A stretch of 64,000 bases of DNA from Omphiscola glabra (taxonomy: Eukaryota > Mollusca > Gastropoda > Lymnaeidae), in the NCBI GenBank assembly GCA_964017045.1, contig OZ024806.1:21466088-21530087 (forward strand), given 5' to 3'. Position 1 is the first letter of the stretch. Each line of letters starts with the position of its first letter. A model generated the notes under the pieces. It did no database searches. It saw only the letters and a list, made by a program, of their open reading frames with translations, and was not told the origin of the DNA. The position numbers were made by a program, and so were the translations under genes. Positions 1 through 12,000 of the stretch are shown one piece after another.

Positions 1-99
1 ATTGTCCGCTATTATCGCAACAATGTGGCATAGTATCTGCCATTGCAATAGCCATCAAACCGGTTGTGAAATTAAGGGATTTATAGTGCTTGACAAAAC

Positions 100-470
100 G
101 AAGAACATCACAAAAATCGCAAACATCATAAACATCACAAATACCACCCACATCAAAAGCATCACAAATACCACGAACATCACAAACATCACAAAAATCA
201 CAGCTTCACAAGAATCACAAACACCACAAACATCACAAACATCACAAGCACCACAAGCATCACAAACACCACAAACATCAAAAACATCACAAGCATCACA
301 AACACCACAAACATCACAAACATCAAAGCTTTACAAGAATCATAAACACCACAAACACCACAAACATCACAAACATCAAAACACCACAAACACCACAAAC
401 ATCAAAACACCACAAACATCACAAATATCACAAGCATCACAAACACCACAAACATCACACATTTCATCAA
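100..470. repeat. Tandem array of a 9-bp ACAAACATC-like unit
   Basis: A run of CAAACATCA and CACCACAAA variants with a period of about 9 bp. It keeps reading frames open on both strands (Thr-Asn-Ile-type and Val-Cys-type repeats), but these are by-products of the array. The next 450 bases up to about 920 are AT-rich and show nothing recognisable. Confidence 0.85.
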
Positions 471-924
471 TACTGGATTTAACATTAGGGAAGTAAGAAA
501 TTAAATTCGTGTTAAAATATTGCACAACACTTTTTTATATATTATATTTTTTTATGGCGCCTTTACGCCAATGTTTACCAGAAACAGTGTCGGCTTTCTT
601 CAGTATAAAGTAGCTGTGTTACACGTACGTATCCCATCACATATAGATTTCATTTCTGATTGCATTCAGCCACGCGTTGAAGACTGGATTATATTTCCGG
701 TCGGGACACTCTTTAAAAAAAAATAATATTTACCTTTGTCTTTTATACAAGTTTTATTTAGTTAGTTTTTTGCTCTTTAGAAGATATTGCAACTCACATA
801 CGTCACATTTTCAAACTAATCCCTTGACAAATAAATAAAATCATAGAGACCTCGTAAATAAACGACTATACTTTATCACCATCATTTTGAAAGAATAAAT
901 ATTTAGTTTTTTTTTAATTTCACA

Positions 925-1115
925 TCTCAGGGACGTAGAAAGGGTGCAGAGGGGGCGTTCAGCCGCGGGCGGCACTTTTTTCTTTATATGGAGGTGCGTC
1001 CTTTTTTTTTTTTTGGCCAACTGCACAGTTTTTCGGGGAAGGAGGTGGGGAATTTATCTTGGCCCGCCCGGGTGGCACTAACTCGAGCCACGCACGCCAC
1101 TTGGGTAACGCTTAA
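925..1115. mobile_element. Degenerate hAT-type MITE remnant
   Basis: The stretch contains GGGCGGCACTTTTTTC and GGCCCGCCCGGGTGGCACTAAC and ends ACGCCACT. The same blocks recur at 38755-38875 beside an end reading CTACGCCACTG. The latter is the terminus of the well-delimited MITE at 47471-47652. No target duplication was found, so the boundaries are approximate. Confidence 0.35.
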
Positions 1116-1312
1116 GTCACAAGAATTTTTACGCATGTACCCATGTAATGAAATAGGAAAATTGTTCACCTAACAAGTTTGTACTCATGTTTCCCAATCA
1201 TTGGAGTTTGGTGGACCATTGGACAAGTTTCAAAATCGCAACAGGGACCGAAGCCAGGTTAATTTATAATATTTTCTAATTTATCTGACATCTGACAATA
1301 AATATTTATGTT

Positions 1313-1385
1313 GATCGGACCGGCAACATAAGGCTCATGGCCCGGCAACATAAGTCTCATTAGTCGGCAACATAAGGCTCGCGGG
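1313..1385. repeat. Short tandem repeat, CGGCAACATAAGGCTC x3
   Basis: Three units of about 22 bp with the core CGGCAACATAAG. The stretch that follows to 1560 is GC-richer than its surroundings and unassigned. From 1560 to 2000 only AT-rich sequence and poly-T tracts are seen. Confidence 0.6.
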
Positions 1386-2005
1386 CCTGCGCGCGGACCA
1401 CCATTTCGGGAAGGCCGATGTATACTACCGTGATGTCCGGGGATGGCATGTTCCAGCTTGAATCGAGCACGTCAGGATTAATGACGCCCACGTTGGTGAC
1501 ATCATGCCACCAATCAGTCAACCATAACATCAAGTGTGAGATCATGCAGGTGGAGCGAACGTAAAAGTAGTCATATTACATAGGTGGTTCTAGGAAATTT
1601 TGGGGGTGGGGGTGTTCATCCAAATATTTTTTTTTTTTTTTAATAAACATTGCATTCAGGACGAAACCATATTTTGGAGGCCTTAAATGTTCTTGTTATT
1701 CATTGTGCCTATATTGATACATGTTTTTATGTTGGTTTTCGTATTTGCTTTGATTTGAAATTGTCACAAATATAATTTGGGAAAGGAAAAAAAAAGTGGG
1801 GGGTACATTTCAAGCTTTATAAACTAAGGTGGAATAAATAATAACTAGCTATAGCCCCCAAACATTGGCGACAGCAATGCGTGAACTTCCCATCTACTAA
1901 AGTTACTTGACAAATATGAACTCAAGTCACGTACATATAAGAATCCCAATTTTTGCTACACCCTTCGCACCATGATATGTCTTTGCACACTTTTATTTCA
2001 CGCCA

Positions 2006-2995
2006 ATGAACTATATTAAATATTCTGTTCCAACCACTTTTAAAACGAATATTTTTTACACCATACTTAAATTGAGACGATTTCATTTTCCGAAAAGAAA
2101 ATATTTCACGCCAAACGCAGTTGCGTTATGTATTTTAAAAAAATCATTTAGCCTAATTATTGGGACAGTCAGCATTGGTGGCAGAACGATCACCAATCTA
2201 CGTTTTGCGGATGACATAGACGGACTGGCGGGAAGCGAGGAAGAGCTAGCCAACCTAGTAAAGAGTCTCGACAAGACTTCATCGTCCTTAGACATGCAAA
2301 TCAGGGCAGAAAAGACAAAAATGATGACGAAAAGCACTAATGGCATCACCACTGAAATTAAGGTCGGGGAGGAAAGATTAGAGACAGTTGGCAGCTTCAA
2401 ATACCTCGGAGCAATAGTATCGGAACAAGGCTCCAGGCCCGAATTAATGGTCAGGATTGCGCAGACCACGACAGCACTAAAGAGGCTCAAGAAAATATGG
2501 AACGACAAAAATATAGCCCCCAGCACCAAAATCAGGCTGATGCGCTCATTAATCCTCTCCATTTTCTTATATGCCTGTGAGTCCTGGACATTAACAGCAG
2601 AACTTGAAAGGAAAATAAAGACGATGGAGATGAGATGTTACAGAGGCATTCTTGGCATCTGGTATAGAGACCACAACACCAATGAGCATATAAAAGAAAG
2701 GATACGTCAGGCAATTGGGCAATACGATGACCTTCTGACGTCTGTTAAAAAGCGCAAACTTGAGTGGTATGGCCACGTAACCAGAAAACAAGGGCTCGCC
2801 AAAGAGATCTTGCAGGGCACTACTAGAGGAGAGAGAAGAGGAAGACAAAGAAAAAGATGGGAAGATAATATCAAAGAATGGACTGGATTACAACTAGGCG
2901 ATGCTATGCGTAGGGCAGAAGACCGAGAGGAATGGAGAAGAATAGTGTACATGTCATCTGTGGCGCCCCAACGGTCGAAGGACTACGGGACCTGA
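2006..2995 (+). pseudogene. Non-LTR retrotransposon reverse transcriptase, C-terminal fragment
   Basis: A 5'-truncated LINE ORF2. The coding similarity starts near 2158; the upstream part of the open frame is probably unrelated sequence. It carries the catalytic box as RFADDI, then a YLGAIV block, a CESWTL motif, and the C-terminal region with LEWYGHV and RRGRQRKRWEDN typical of LINE polymerase tails. The endonuclease and the N-terminal half of the polymerase are missing, so it cannot be autonomous. The frame is still open over about 280 codons, which suggests a fairly recent insertion. The 3' end GGACTACGGGACC followed by (GAT)n matches the 235-bp copy at 35465-35697. The clade (RTE- or CR1-like) was not determined. 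Confidence 0.8.
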
Positions 2996-2999
2996 TGAT

Positions 3000-4070
3000 G
3001 ATTGGGAATTAAATTTTGCGCGCTATTTAACTTATTATTGAGCCGGAAATGGAAGCAGTAAATTAGGAAGCCATCCACGAGTCGTACAAGAAGAGAATAT
3101 GTATAAGAGATTCCTTTTGGAGTTAATGTTCAAAGAAAAATAATATTTTGCTTATTAAAAACTTTTTTGTTTCTTTCATGTTGACAAGTCCACGTTGTTC
3201 TTTTTTTTTTTTTTTTTTGAAATTGTGACATTGCGTCTAGATCATGAAAACTTTCCGACGAATTCTATAGCTATTCAGAGTACAGTTTAGGACATGCCTG
3301 CACAACATACGATGCGCGGAATGCATGCGGCCCGCCAGCTCCCGCTTTGCGACCCGCGGAGTAACTAAATATTCTTTATTCTTATCATTTTCTTATAAGC
3401 TTTCCCCCTTGTCCTATTTTCTTTTTACCCGCACAAGTCATTCCTATTTTCTTTCGGCCTGCACAAGTTTTTCATAAAGTATTTCGGCCCGCTTTACATT
3501 TTGAGTTTTGCAGACCTGGTTTAGAAGCTTAGGGATTTTGAATCAGTGGCGTCGGTACCACCACCCCCAACCACAATAAAACAAACACTAAAGTTGTCAG
3601 AATATGCCACCCCTCAAAATATACAAAATAAAGTGGGGGCTGCACGGGTTGATCGTCCCCTATCTACGCAACCGAATTGTGTCTCTCTGAGATTGCTGTA
3701 AACCGTCTTTTTCGAGTAATAAATTCACTGATCCTTTCGAATCGGGAGACATTCGAACTCTGTTACTGGCGGACTAAAGTGAGTATTTAGAGCTTATCAT
3801 AAGAGGAACATTATGAAACAAATTTATCGGAAAAATATTTATTTAAAGGCTTTTTTTTAATGATGACAGTTGTCTTCTTCTATGTTTCCAGGGCCCACGA
3901 TCAATGAATTGATCACTCTGGCTCCTATCATCGACGTGGTTAACATGGTAACAAACCTGATGGAATGATAACTTTGAACTTTTACCACGCCGGCATTGTA
4001 GCTGGTAACTAAGTTTTAAAACGTGCTGCGTCCATCCATGAAAGGTGAAGAGCCGAAGTGAGATTGATTG
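3000..4070. other. Intergenic stretch upstream of locus 1 with repeat remnants
   Basis: Contains a GC-rich remnant (about 3290-3500: ATGCGGCCCGCCAGC, GCGGAGTAACTAAATATTC) that recurs at 36755-36850. It also contains a short LINE/SINE tail block (about 3885-3930) with GGGCCCACGATCAAT, which recurs at 17893, 15440, 50745 and 62255. No gene seen. Confidence 0.5.
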
Positions 4071-4075
4071 ATTTT

Positions 4076-4099
4076 CACGTGTGCGACACATGCGCAAAT
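4076..4099 (+). promoter_or_regulatory. Conserved upstream element of the peptide gene family
   Basis: The block around TGCGACACATGCGCAAAT lies about 150 bp upstream of the locus 1 TATA box. In matching orientation it also lies 110-150 bp upstream of the TATA boxes of loci 2, 3 and 4 (58528-58549, 45011-45032, 27283-27305). Conservation in flanks that otherwise differ suggests a shared transcription-factor site. The GCGCATG core resembles NRF1-type motifs, but that is only a resemblance. Confidence 0.5.
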
Positions 4100-4249
4100 G
4101 ACATTTGACCTTCCTTGATAATTGTATTCATCTAAAATTGTAGATCTCAAGTGACACGAATCCGGCCCCCCCCCCACCCCCGACCCCCAAAGGTAAATAA
4201 CAGTCGTTGAAAAACACAATGTCAATGATTGCTCAAAGCACCCGACTCC

Positions 4250-4255
4250 TATAAA
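4250..4255 (+). promoter_or_regulatory. TATA box of locus 1
   Basis: TATAAA in the context CTCCTATAAATTCCG, about 70 bp before a consensus splice donor (CAGTCAG then GTAAGTC at 4321). The same TATA to exon to GTAAG arrangement is found at all four loci. Transcription would start near 4280. Confidence 0.6.
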
Positions 4256-4279
4256 TTCCGTCAGGACTACAAAAGTGGA

Positions 4280-4320
4280 CAACACCGGTTTCCTTTTAAC
4301 ACTCACAATCACTCAGTCAG
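4280..4320 (+). other. Locus 1 exon 1 (5' untranslated)
   Basis: A non-coding first exon of about 40 nt ending ACTCAGTCAG before GTAAGT. It aligns with the first exons of locus 4 (27068-27106) and locus 2 (58352-58390), sharing AACACTCACA...CAG. The start is inferred from the TATA position. Confidence 0.5.
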
Positions 4321-4689
4321 GTAAGTCAAGTCATATGTTCTGAGTTTCTCTCTTTGACTTATAATCATCGTGAGGTCGATCAAACTGTTTCTGTTCAGGG
4401 CATACATTTAAGAATTATTATTTCTTTTTTAAATATCATTACCCTTTTTTTTTTGTTGCACTTATATTGACTAAATGCGTCAATTAAATAAATGCATGTA
4501 TTGTAATTAATTTGATTCTAAAAGCATAAAGCTTCAACACTTTGTATCATTGTCAAATAGGTCTTTGATTTTTTTTTATAGCAAAGTGGTCTAACAACGG
4601 GCGCATTTTTGTTTAAATAGATGGATGCTGTTTGATCAAGTTACTTCTCCCACTTAAAAGCAAAATCTTCTTTGTTTTGTCATGTGATA

Positions 4690-5640
4690 CAGGGGCTATG
4701 TCTTGACGGGCTTGGGGTGTCTTTTTTGGACGTGTCCCGGGGTTTTAGTGTCTTTCTGGAGGTTGACGAGGTTGGAGTGTCTTTTTGGACGTGTCCTGGG
4801 GTTTTAGTGTCTTTCTAGTGGTTGACGGGGTTGGAGTGTCTTTTTGGACGTGTCCTGGGGTTTTAGTGTCTTTCGGAGGTTGATGGGGTTGGAGTGTCTT
4901 TTTGGACGCGTCCTGGGGTTTTAGTGTCTTTCTGGAGGTTGACGGGCTTGGAGTGTCTTTCTGGAGGTTGACTGGTTTGGAGTGTCTTTTTGGACGTGTC
5001 CTGGGGTTTAAGTGTCTATCTGGAGGCTGACGGGCTTGGAGTGTCTTCTGGAGGTTGACGGGGTTGTAGTGTCTTTTTGGACGTGTCCAGGGGTTTTAGT
5101 GTCTTTCGGAGGTTGATGGGGTTGGAGTGTCTTTTTGGACGCGTCCTGGGGTTTTAGTGTCTTTCTGGAGGTTGACGGGCTTGGAGTGTCTTTCTGGAGG
5201 TTGACTGGTTTGGAGTGTCTTTTTGGACGTGTCCTGGGGTTTAAGTTCTATCTGGAGGCTGACGGGCTTGGAGTGTCTTCTGGAGGTTGACGGGGTTGTA
5301 GTGTCTTTTTGGACGTGTCCAGGGGTTTTAGTGTCTTTCTGGAGGTTGACGGGCTTGGAGTGTCTTTCTGGAGGTTGACGGGGTTGTAGTGTCTTTTTGG
5401 ACGTGTCCTGGGGTTTTAGTATCTTTCTGGAGGTTGACGGGTTTGGAGTGTCTTTCTGGAGGTTGACGGGGTTGGAGTGTCTTTCTGGAGGTTGACGGGG
5501 TTGGGGTGTCTTTCGGGAGGTTGACGGGGTTGGGGTGTCTTTCGGGAGGTTGACGTGGTTGTAGTGTCTTTCTGGAGGTTGACGGGGTTGGAGTGTCTTT
5601 CTGGAGGTTGACGGGCTTGGAGTGACTTTCAGGAGGATAG
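4690..5640. repeat. Minisatellite in intron 1 of locus 1
   Basis: Units of about 25-60 bp are built from GGACGTGTCCTGGGGTTTTAG, TGTCTTTCTGGAGG and TTGACGGGGTTGGAG. A higher-order duplication is visible (4860-5060 against 5100-5290). It fills most of the intron between the untranslated exon and the signal-peptide exon. Confidence 0.9.
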
Positions 5641-5924
5641 ATCTTGATTGTGAATCTTTTTAACTATTCAAATATACTCACATTATTATTTGCAGACAAA
5701 TTAAAAGAAATTTAAAAGATATCTTTTTATTAGTAAATTATCATTGGCGCGATGTTTCCCCAGATGGAAGTCTCATTACCGGAAAAAAAAATTTAACTTA
5801 AAAAGTGGCAAGGTGAGAATATCAGTTCTTAACAGCAGTCCCAAAACCCCTCTTTCTTTTCACCGTACAATTTTAAACTACAATTGTTACAAAAGAATGA
5901 ATAGTGTTCCACTGACATGTACAG

Positions 5925-6086
5925 GAAAACTTGACCGTAATGATGAAGCTGTCAAGTTGTCTAAGAAATCTGGGGTTGTCATTTCTCCTGCTCATCGTCC
6001 TGGTTCAATGCGAGGCAAGGGATTTGGAGGACAGGGACGTGAACCTCGACGACGACACCCAACTTTCTGAGAGATTCTCTGAAGAG
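5925..6086 (+). CDS. Locus 1 exon 2: signal peptide and acidic propeptide
   Basis: The acceptor is ACATGTACAG at 5924 and the donor GTTTGT follows 6086. Two in-frame ATGs (5940, 5943) occur; the second aligns with the single ATG of the paralogues (MALSSC there, MKLSSC here). It encodes about 49 residues: a hydrophobic signal segment LGLSFLLLIVLVQC with likely cleavage next to that Cys, then an acidic propeptide with LEDRDVNLD and ending ERFSEE. The minus-strand exons at 26184-26327 and 57439-57582 share the LEDRE(D)-NL and ERFS blocks, which supports a coding exon over chance. Confidence 0.75.
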
Positions 6087-9000
6087 GTTTGTGCTTTTAA
6101 AAAAATCCGTTCTAAAAATAAAAATAATAAAAAGAAATGGTTTAAAAATCTGATTAAAGATTCCATTTATCCTATGTCACACATAACATCAGTGTACACA
6201 TTTATCCTATGTAAACTGTTTTGAGTCTTGCAACATGTCTTTCAACACAAAGTTTGGCACATCTTAAACTTACCATTACCAAAATGACGTATCCAGAGGT
6301 CTGAAATCAAATATAAGGCCTTCTTTATGTTTTTGGGCCGTAAATGCTATTAGAAGCATTTTTGGTTTGTTTTATAAAAACATCTCATTTCATTTAAAGG
6401 TAAAATATTTAATTTGGGAAAAGGAAATAGTTAAATTTCATATCTGTTGTTTGCCACAAACATATTCACCACCAATTAAATACCGTGTTGCCTGTATTTA
6501 ATACTTTCTTTCTGTCCCAATTTATTTTCTGTTGTTTGCTCGTTGACGAAGGCTTCCTGCCGACTTGTTCGTTGTTTCATTGCGTTCCCTTTTGCGGGTG
6601 TTCCCATATTTTTTTTACTCATTTCAGTTTTTGCTAACCTGATTTCAGCCTCTCCCCCTTATTACAAAATTTAATACCGCCAGTTATCATGATGCATAAG
6701 AAAATTATATCTTTTTAAAAATTTAATTGGATCAGTCAATAATCGGGGGAAAATGTGAAACAGAACTACTTGTTCCTATCTTAGTCTTGATAACAAAAAA
6801 AGTTAACAAAAGGTTGACTCGAAATCAAAGTGACTGATACGAATATTTTGAGGGGAGGAAGTAGCAGTGGCGTACCTGACTAAGGCCGCCCGGGACAATC
6901 ACACCATTTGCACCCCCTTTAACAGATTGGGTGAGGGGTCAACTGCTAATGGGATCTTAATACGGCGTTGGCAATGATCGCCTCGTGAGTTATTACATAT
7001 GGCTACTTCACTATGCAGACATTGTCCACTATGCAGACATTGTCCACTATGCAGACATTGTCCACTCTGCAAACACCGCCACTATACAGACACCGCCACT
7101 ATGCAGACACCGCCACTATGCAGACACCGCCACTATGCAGACACTGCCACTATACAGACATTGTCCACTATGCAGACACCGCATCTATGAAGGCATTGTC
7201 CACTATACAGACACCGTCCACTACTATGCAGAGAATCAACAAGTGAATTATTTATCGCTGCTGCCACACTTCAAACAACTTAAACTGATTTTATTGTAAC
7301 TTTGAAACGTGCATGCTTTGTATGCACTGAATTCACTATAGCATAAGAATAAAATGGACTGAATATGCTCCCAACTTAACGCCCACATCACATTCTTTTC
7401 AGCACATTCTTTTCAGCACATTCTTTTCAGCACATTATTTTCAGCATATTATTTTCAGCACATTATTTTCAGCACATTCTTTTTAGCACATTCTTTTCAG
7501 CACATTCTTTTCAGCACATTCATTTCAGCACATTCGTTTCCCACACATATATTAATGGCTTATTTTTATTTATAGTTTCTTAACGATCAAATACATTTAT
7601 TTAATTTTATACCCCCTCCTCTCCTTAAGTTAAGCAACCACAGACACTCAAAGAGAGGGCATCATATTAAAATATACTATCCACATCACTGGGGGCGCAG
7701 CATTGGTGTAAGATCTGATGTAAGTTATTACACCGCTTACCAGCTTGAACTCAGCTTTCTTTTTTTAATGACCACCCAGGGTGGGAGGGCATGAGTGTAG
7801 TAAATGTTAAATCAGGGCAAAAGGGCTTCCTAAAAAAAAATTGTCGCTGCTTCCATCCTTCTTGCTGATGTATGTCAGGCGGGTGGATTTCTAACTAGCA
7901 CTTACTTCAGAATCAACTGGTGTCCATTTTAGTATTCATTAAAGCCATCATATAGTTTGAAGTGGTCGGTACAGTACCTACGAATGTGCTTCACTTGTGA
8001 AAGATGTAAATGTGTTGGCACGCGTGTTGTTTTCTATATTCGTTTCGATGATAAGTCGGAGGTGCGGACTCGACCTTTGACATTTTTCAGTGAATAGCAA
8101 ATCTTTGGGTGAAGAGAGAGAGGGGAAAATCTGAGAATGCTCTATCACATTTCGAAGCATTCATTTAATTTTTTTATCTAACCATAGACTGCAATGAGCT
8201 TAACACGGAATTTAAGGCAAAACGGAGAAAGTGTAATTTTGAATAATGCATGTATAAATATTATTCATTCTTTTTGCCTAGCACACGTTTTGAACATCCA
8301 AGCTTCAATTGCGCAATTTGGTTTGCAAATATTTATTGAATGAAAATAATGATTATGAAACGCTTTCATTATATTGAATTCCGGGAAATCCCAAAATCCA
8401 CATTTGATATCTTACCATGGTGTCGGCGAGACATTGTCTCAGTTGGCTTAAATAAACGATTTTGACCTTTTTAGAAGGGACCACATAAAATGCAACTGTA
8501 AATGATCCGTAAAAATGGGAAGGGGGGGGGGTGGGTTGGAGAGCGTGTAGGCATTTATGCACCAAGGTGATGAGATGAAGAAGTGAAGGAATGTGAGCTA
8601 ATGGTAGAATAAAGTTGTGGATGAAAATTATCAGTTAATAATAAAATAAGGGTACACAGCTGTCTTACAAGTCAGATAACAAGAGCAGTGAAAGTGACCT
8701 CCCCTCACTCAGCTTATTGAACACTATCATGGTATGCAACTAATTCAATGGGCGAAGTCTTTGCTGAGACAGCCTTAAATTCTAACATATTTCATTTATG
8801 ACAAGTGACAGCAGTAACAAATCGGATCACCCTATTCTTACTTTTTCTTACTCCAGACAGAAGCAAAAAAAAGAGAATTGATTGACTCCTTAAGAGCCCT
8901 TGCTGGCGCATTTGCGAAAGAATCTCGAAATGTAGGTAGAAAAGTTGCGCAAATTTTTAATTTTATTTTTTATTTAATTTTTTTTTTTTGGTTGCTTTTT

Positions 9001-12000
9001 AAAAATATTTGCAGTATTACATGAATAATAACGCGTGTGTGTTCGGATGTGGTGTGTTGATACTGTATAAAAAAGTACACAAATAATGTATTTATTTGTA
9101 CACACTACCATCAAGTAACCCGTGCACAGTGTTAAAATATCATGATAAAAATGGCTGCGGATATTCTATTTTTAGCAATGCTAATAAGGGGAGAGAATGC
9201 AATCGGATTAGCAAAATAGGAAATGAGCTGTTTTGTTGCGTTCCTTTTTTTCCAGGTTTGACCCTTACTTTTTTTTTTTACTCATGTCCTATTTTTAGCA
9301 ATGTCTGCTGGTCAAATTTAAATTAATCTAAGACTTAAACGCTGAAATGATCTAAATAGCAACCATGGCAATAACAAAAGTTGCTGGGTTTTTTTTAAAC
9401 AACAGCATGAACCATTTTTATGGTAATAAGAAACAGTAGCAATAACACCATTATCACCAACAGCTCAGAGAGTAATTAGTGTCATTGGGCTCGTATGGTC
9501 TTTTTTGGTGAGACCGGTACGCGCGTGTCAGCCTAACTGTAAGCTACTTGGTATGTTCACTTAGGGTGCAGATGAACTCCGGGGCAAGGCCATTGAAGGA
9601 ATCCTATGTGGGGGTTGGGTAACTTGGGAGTGACACTTGATTGACCGCACTGGGTGAACTATATCCTAGTGACGCCACTGTGTCAGCACCGATAATTTCA
9701 GGACCTGCGTATTATTGTCACAGTTATTGTGTACATATTAGTATCACGTTTCGTGTGTACATATTACTAACACAGTTCTTGTGTACGTATTAGTATCACA
9801 GTTATTGAGAACATAATAGTATCATGGTTCTTGTGCACATATTATAATAACAGTTCTTGTGTACAATATGCGTCACGGTTCTTGTGTACATATAACTATC
9901 AAGGTTCTTGTGTACATATTAGTATCACGGTTCTTGTAAACATCTTAGTATCACAGTTCTTGTGTACATATTATTATCGATGAAGGGATGTCTCTATTGA
10001 CAAAAAGGAAATTTTGCAATAAAAATATTTAGTGTGTGTCTTACCCTGTATTTTTTACCTTAAGTCACTGCGCTTTTTATAGATGGCTTATTTTAATGAT
10101 TGTTTTTGTCCAGGTTGTGGCTGATGTTGACAGACGTCATTGGTTCAACAATGCAGAAAGAGACGCCCCGGTTAGTACACATATTTTCGCAAACATTTTG
10201 AGTACCAACCCCCCCACCCAAACACCCCTGTTCTTCTACTTCACCCCCCCACCCAAACACCCCTGTTATTCTACTTCACCCCACCCCCCACCCAAACACC
10301 CCTGTTATTCTACTTCACCCCACCCACACCCACCCCACCCAAACACCCCTGTTATTCTACATCACGCCACAATTGTCTGTTTTTCGACTTTAAACTGAAA
10401 ATAAAAAATAAAATTGTGTTGAAATTCAGCAAGCTGCTTTATTTCGTTGTATGAATTTGGCCAATCAAGTTCGGCCGTGAGAAAGCCGCTCATAGGCAAC
10501 CGTTTCGTCCCGCCACTACCAACGTCCCGACCGAAAGACTCCCTGGGCGGTGGGGAGTGGTAACGCAACACCAACCCCCCGGAGTGGAAGCAAAGCCGTC
10601 CTGACCCACAGAGAGTGGACTGCGGACGCTTTAAACGCAGCGTCCTCGGTCGACCGGGCCTCCCCTAGGTCAAGGGGGAAGTTCCCGGCGCCCTCCCGCA
10701 CGGGCTGGAGTCGGGTTAAGTCCTTCAGTGCTCTGGACTGTGTGGGGGGCGCCGGGGGGGCATTAAGAGCTCACGCTCGACGGCCCACCGACTCCATCTC
10801 TTATGCGACATTTTCAGTTCGGTCTATGGCCGCCTGACAGACAGCCAAATATCTTAGCTGAATTAAAAATCCAATCCATAAATTAATTACATTTCATTGT
10901 TAATTTTTTTTCCTCCAATACTCGCTTTCAGATTGAAGTAGATTATTAAAAAAAAAATTAACAAACATGTTTTCTCTTGCAAATTCATGTTCTTGATGAT
11001 GCAAAATAATAATTATTATTAATATGGACTAAATCTCCAAAGTTTTTTCACGTATCTCTGTTACTTGTCATACATCTTGTTGTCCTGTTTGCTGATGAAG
11101 TCTCTAAGCCGCCATGTCCAAATCTTTTGTCCTGTCGATTAATTCAAGTTCAGCATACCTTGTTCTTATATCTCTCGATGGTGCAAGTGGTTTATTCTTT
11201 TATGAAAAACAAATGGTTCTCGGATTATTTTAATTATAGAGAAACAATCAAATGTGCAAATCAGAAAATCTGATAAATTACGATCACCACACATTTTTTA
11301 ATGCGGAAATATATTGAGTTACTGTGTTAAAGCGAGTATTATAGTCGCAGTAAATGTGCAGTAAAGCCACACTCAGATTGAATGTTTATTTGAGGTTTAA
11401 AAAAATAAAATATTAGTACTAAAGCTATAAGAACCTAATGTGAATTATTTTCTTGTCATTCGGCATGATAGCGGAGTATTTAGCAGGGAATATTTAAATC
11501 GTGGCCAATAAGACTGAATGAGCATTATATTTTAAAAAATGCGTGCGTTGTTAAACTGGGTTTTGAGTTTCTGTTTATGCGAGTTTTTAAAAAGTCTAAT
11601 TGAAAACGAAACGTATAAACCTGAGGACCGAGTAATAAAAAATAACAATAAATATTAATTTAAAATAGCTCTAAGAACATAACAATAAACTCGTTGTGTT
11701 GTTGTTGTTGTTGTTTCTCTGTGCTAAGCATCTCGTTAAAAGCTTAAACAGATATTTTTTGTCACAGTGATTTTGTGAAGTTTGTTTTGTTTCGTATCAC
11801 GGTTGTTTTTAATGACTTTTCAGGTTGCTGACTTTAACAATTCTGTTGTTATTTGTTGTTTTTTTGGTTGTATAAATACCCACCAGAAATTCGATCAAAT
11901 GAAAAAACAATATTTACTATAAAAAAGTTACGTACTTAAAATAAATTAATTGTGAAATCAAATGTTGTTTTTAGGCATAATAAATTAGTCTAACGAAGAC

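Noticed and set aside
2083..2562. 159-codon minus-strand frame with hydrophobic stretches
   Set aside because: Antisense shadow of the LINE reverse-transcriptase fragment.
5744..6070. 108-codon frame overlapping the signal-peptide exon
   Set aside because: It is in another frame from the conserved signal/propeptide and crosses the splice acceptor at 5924.
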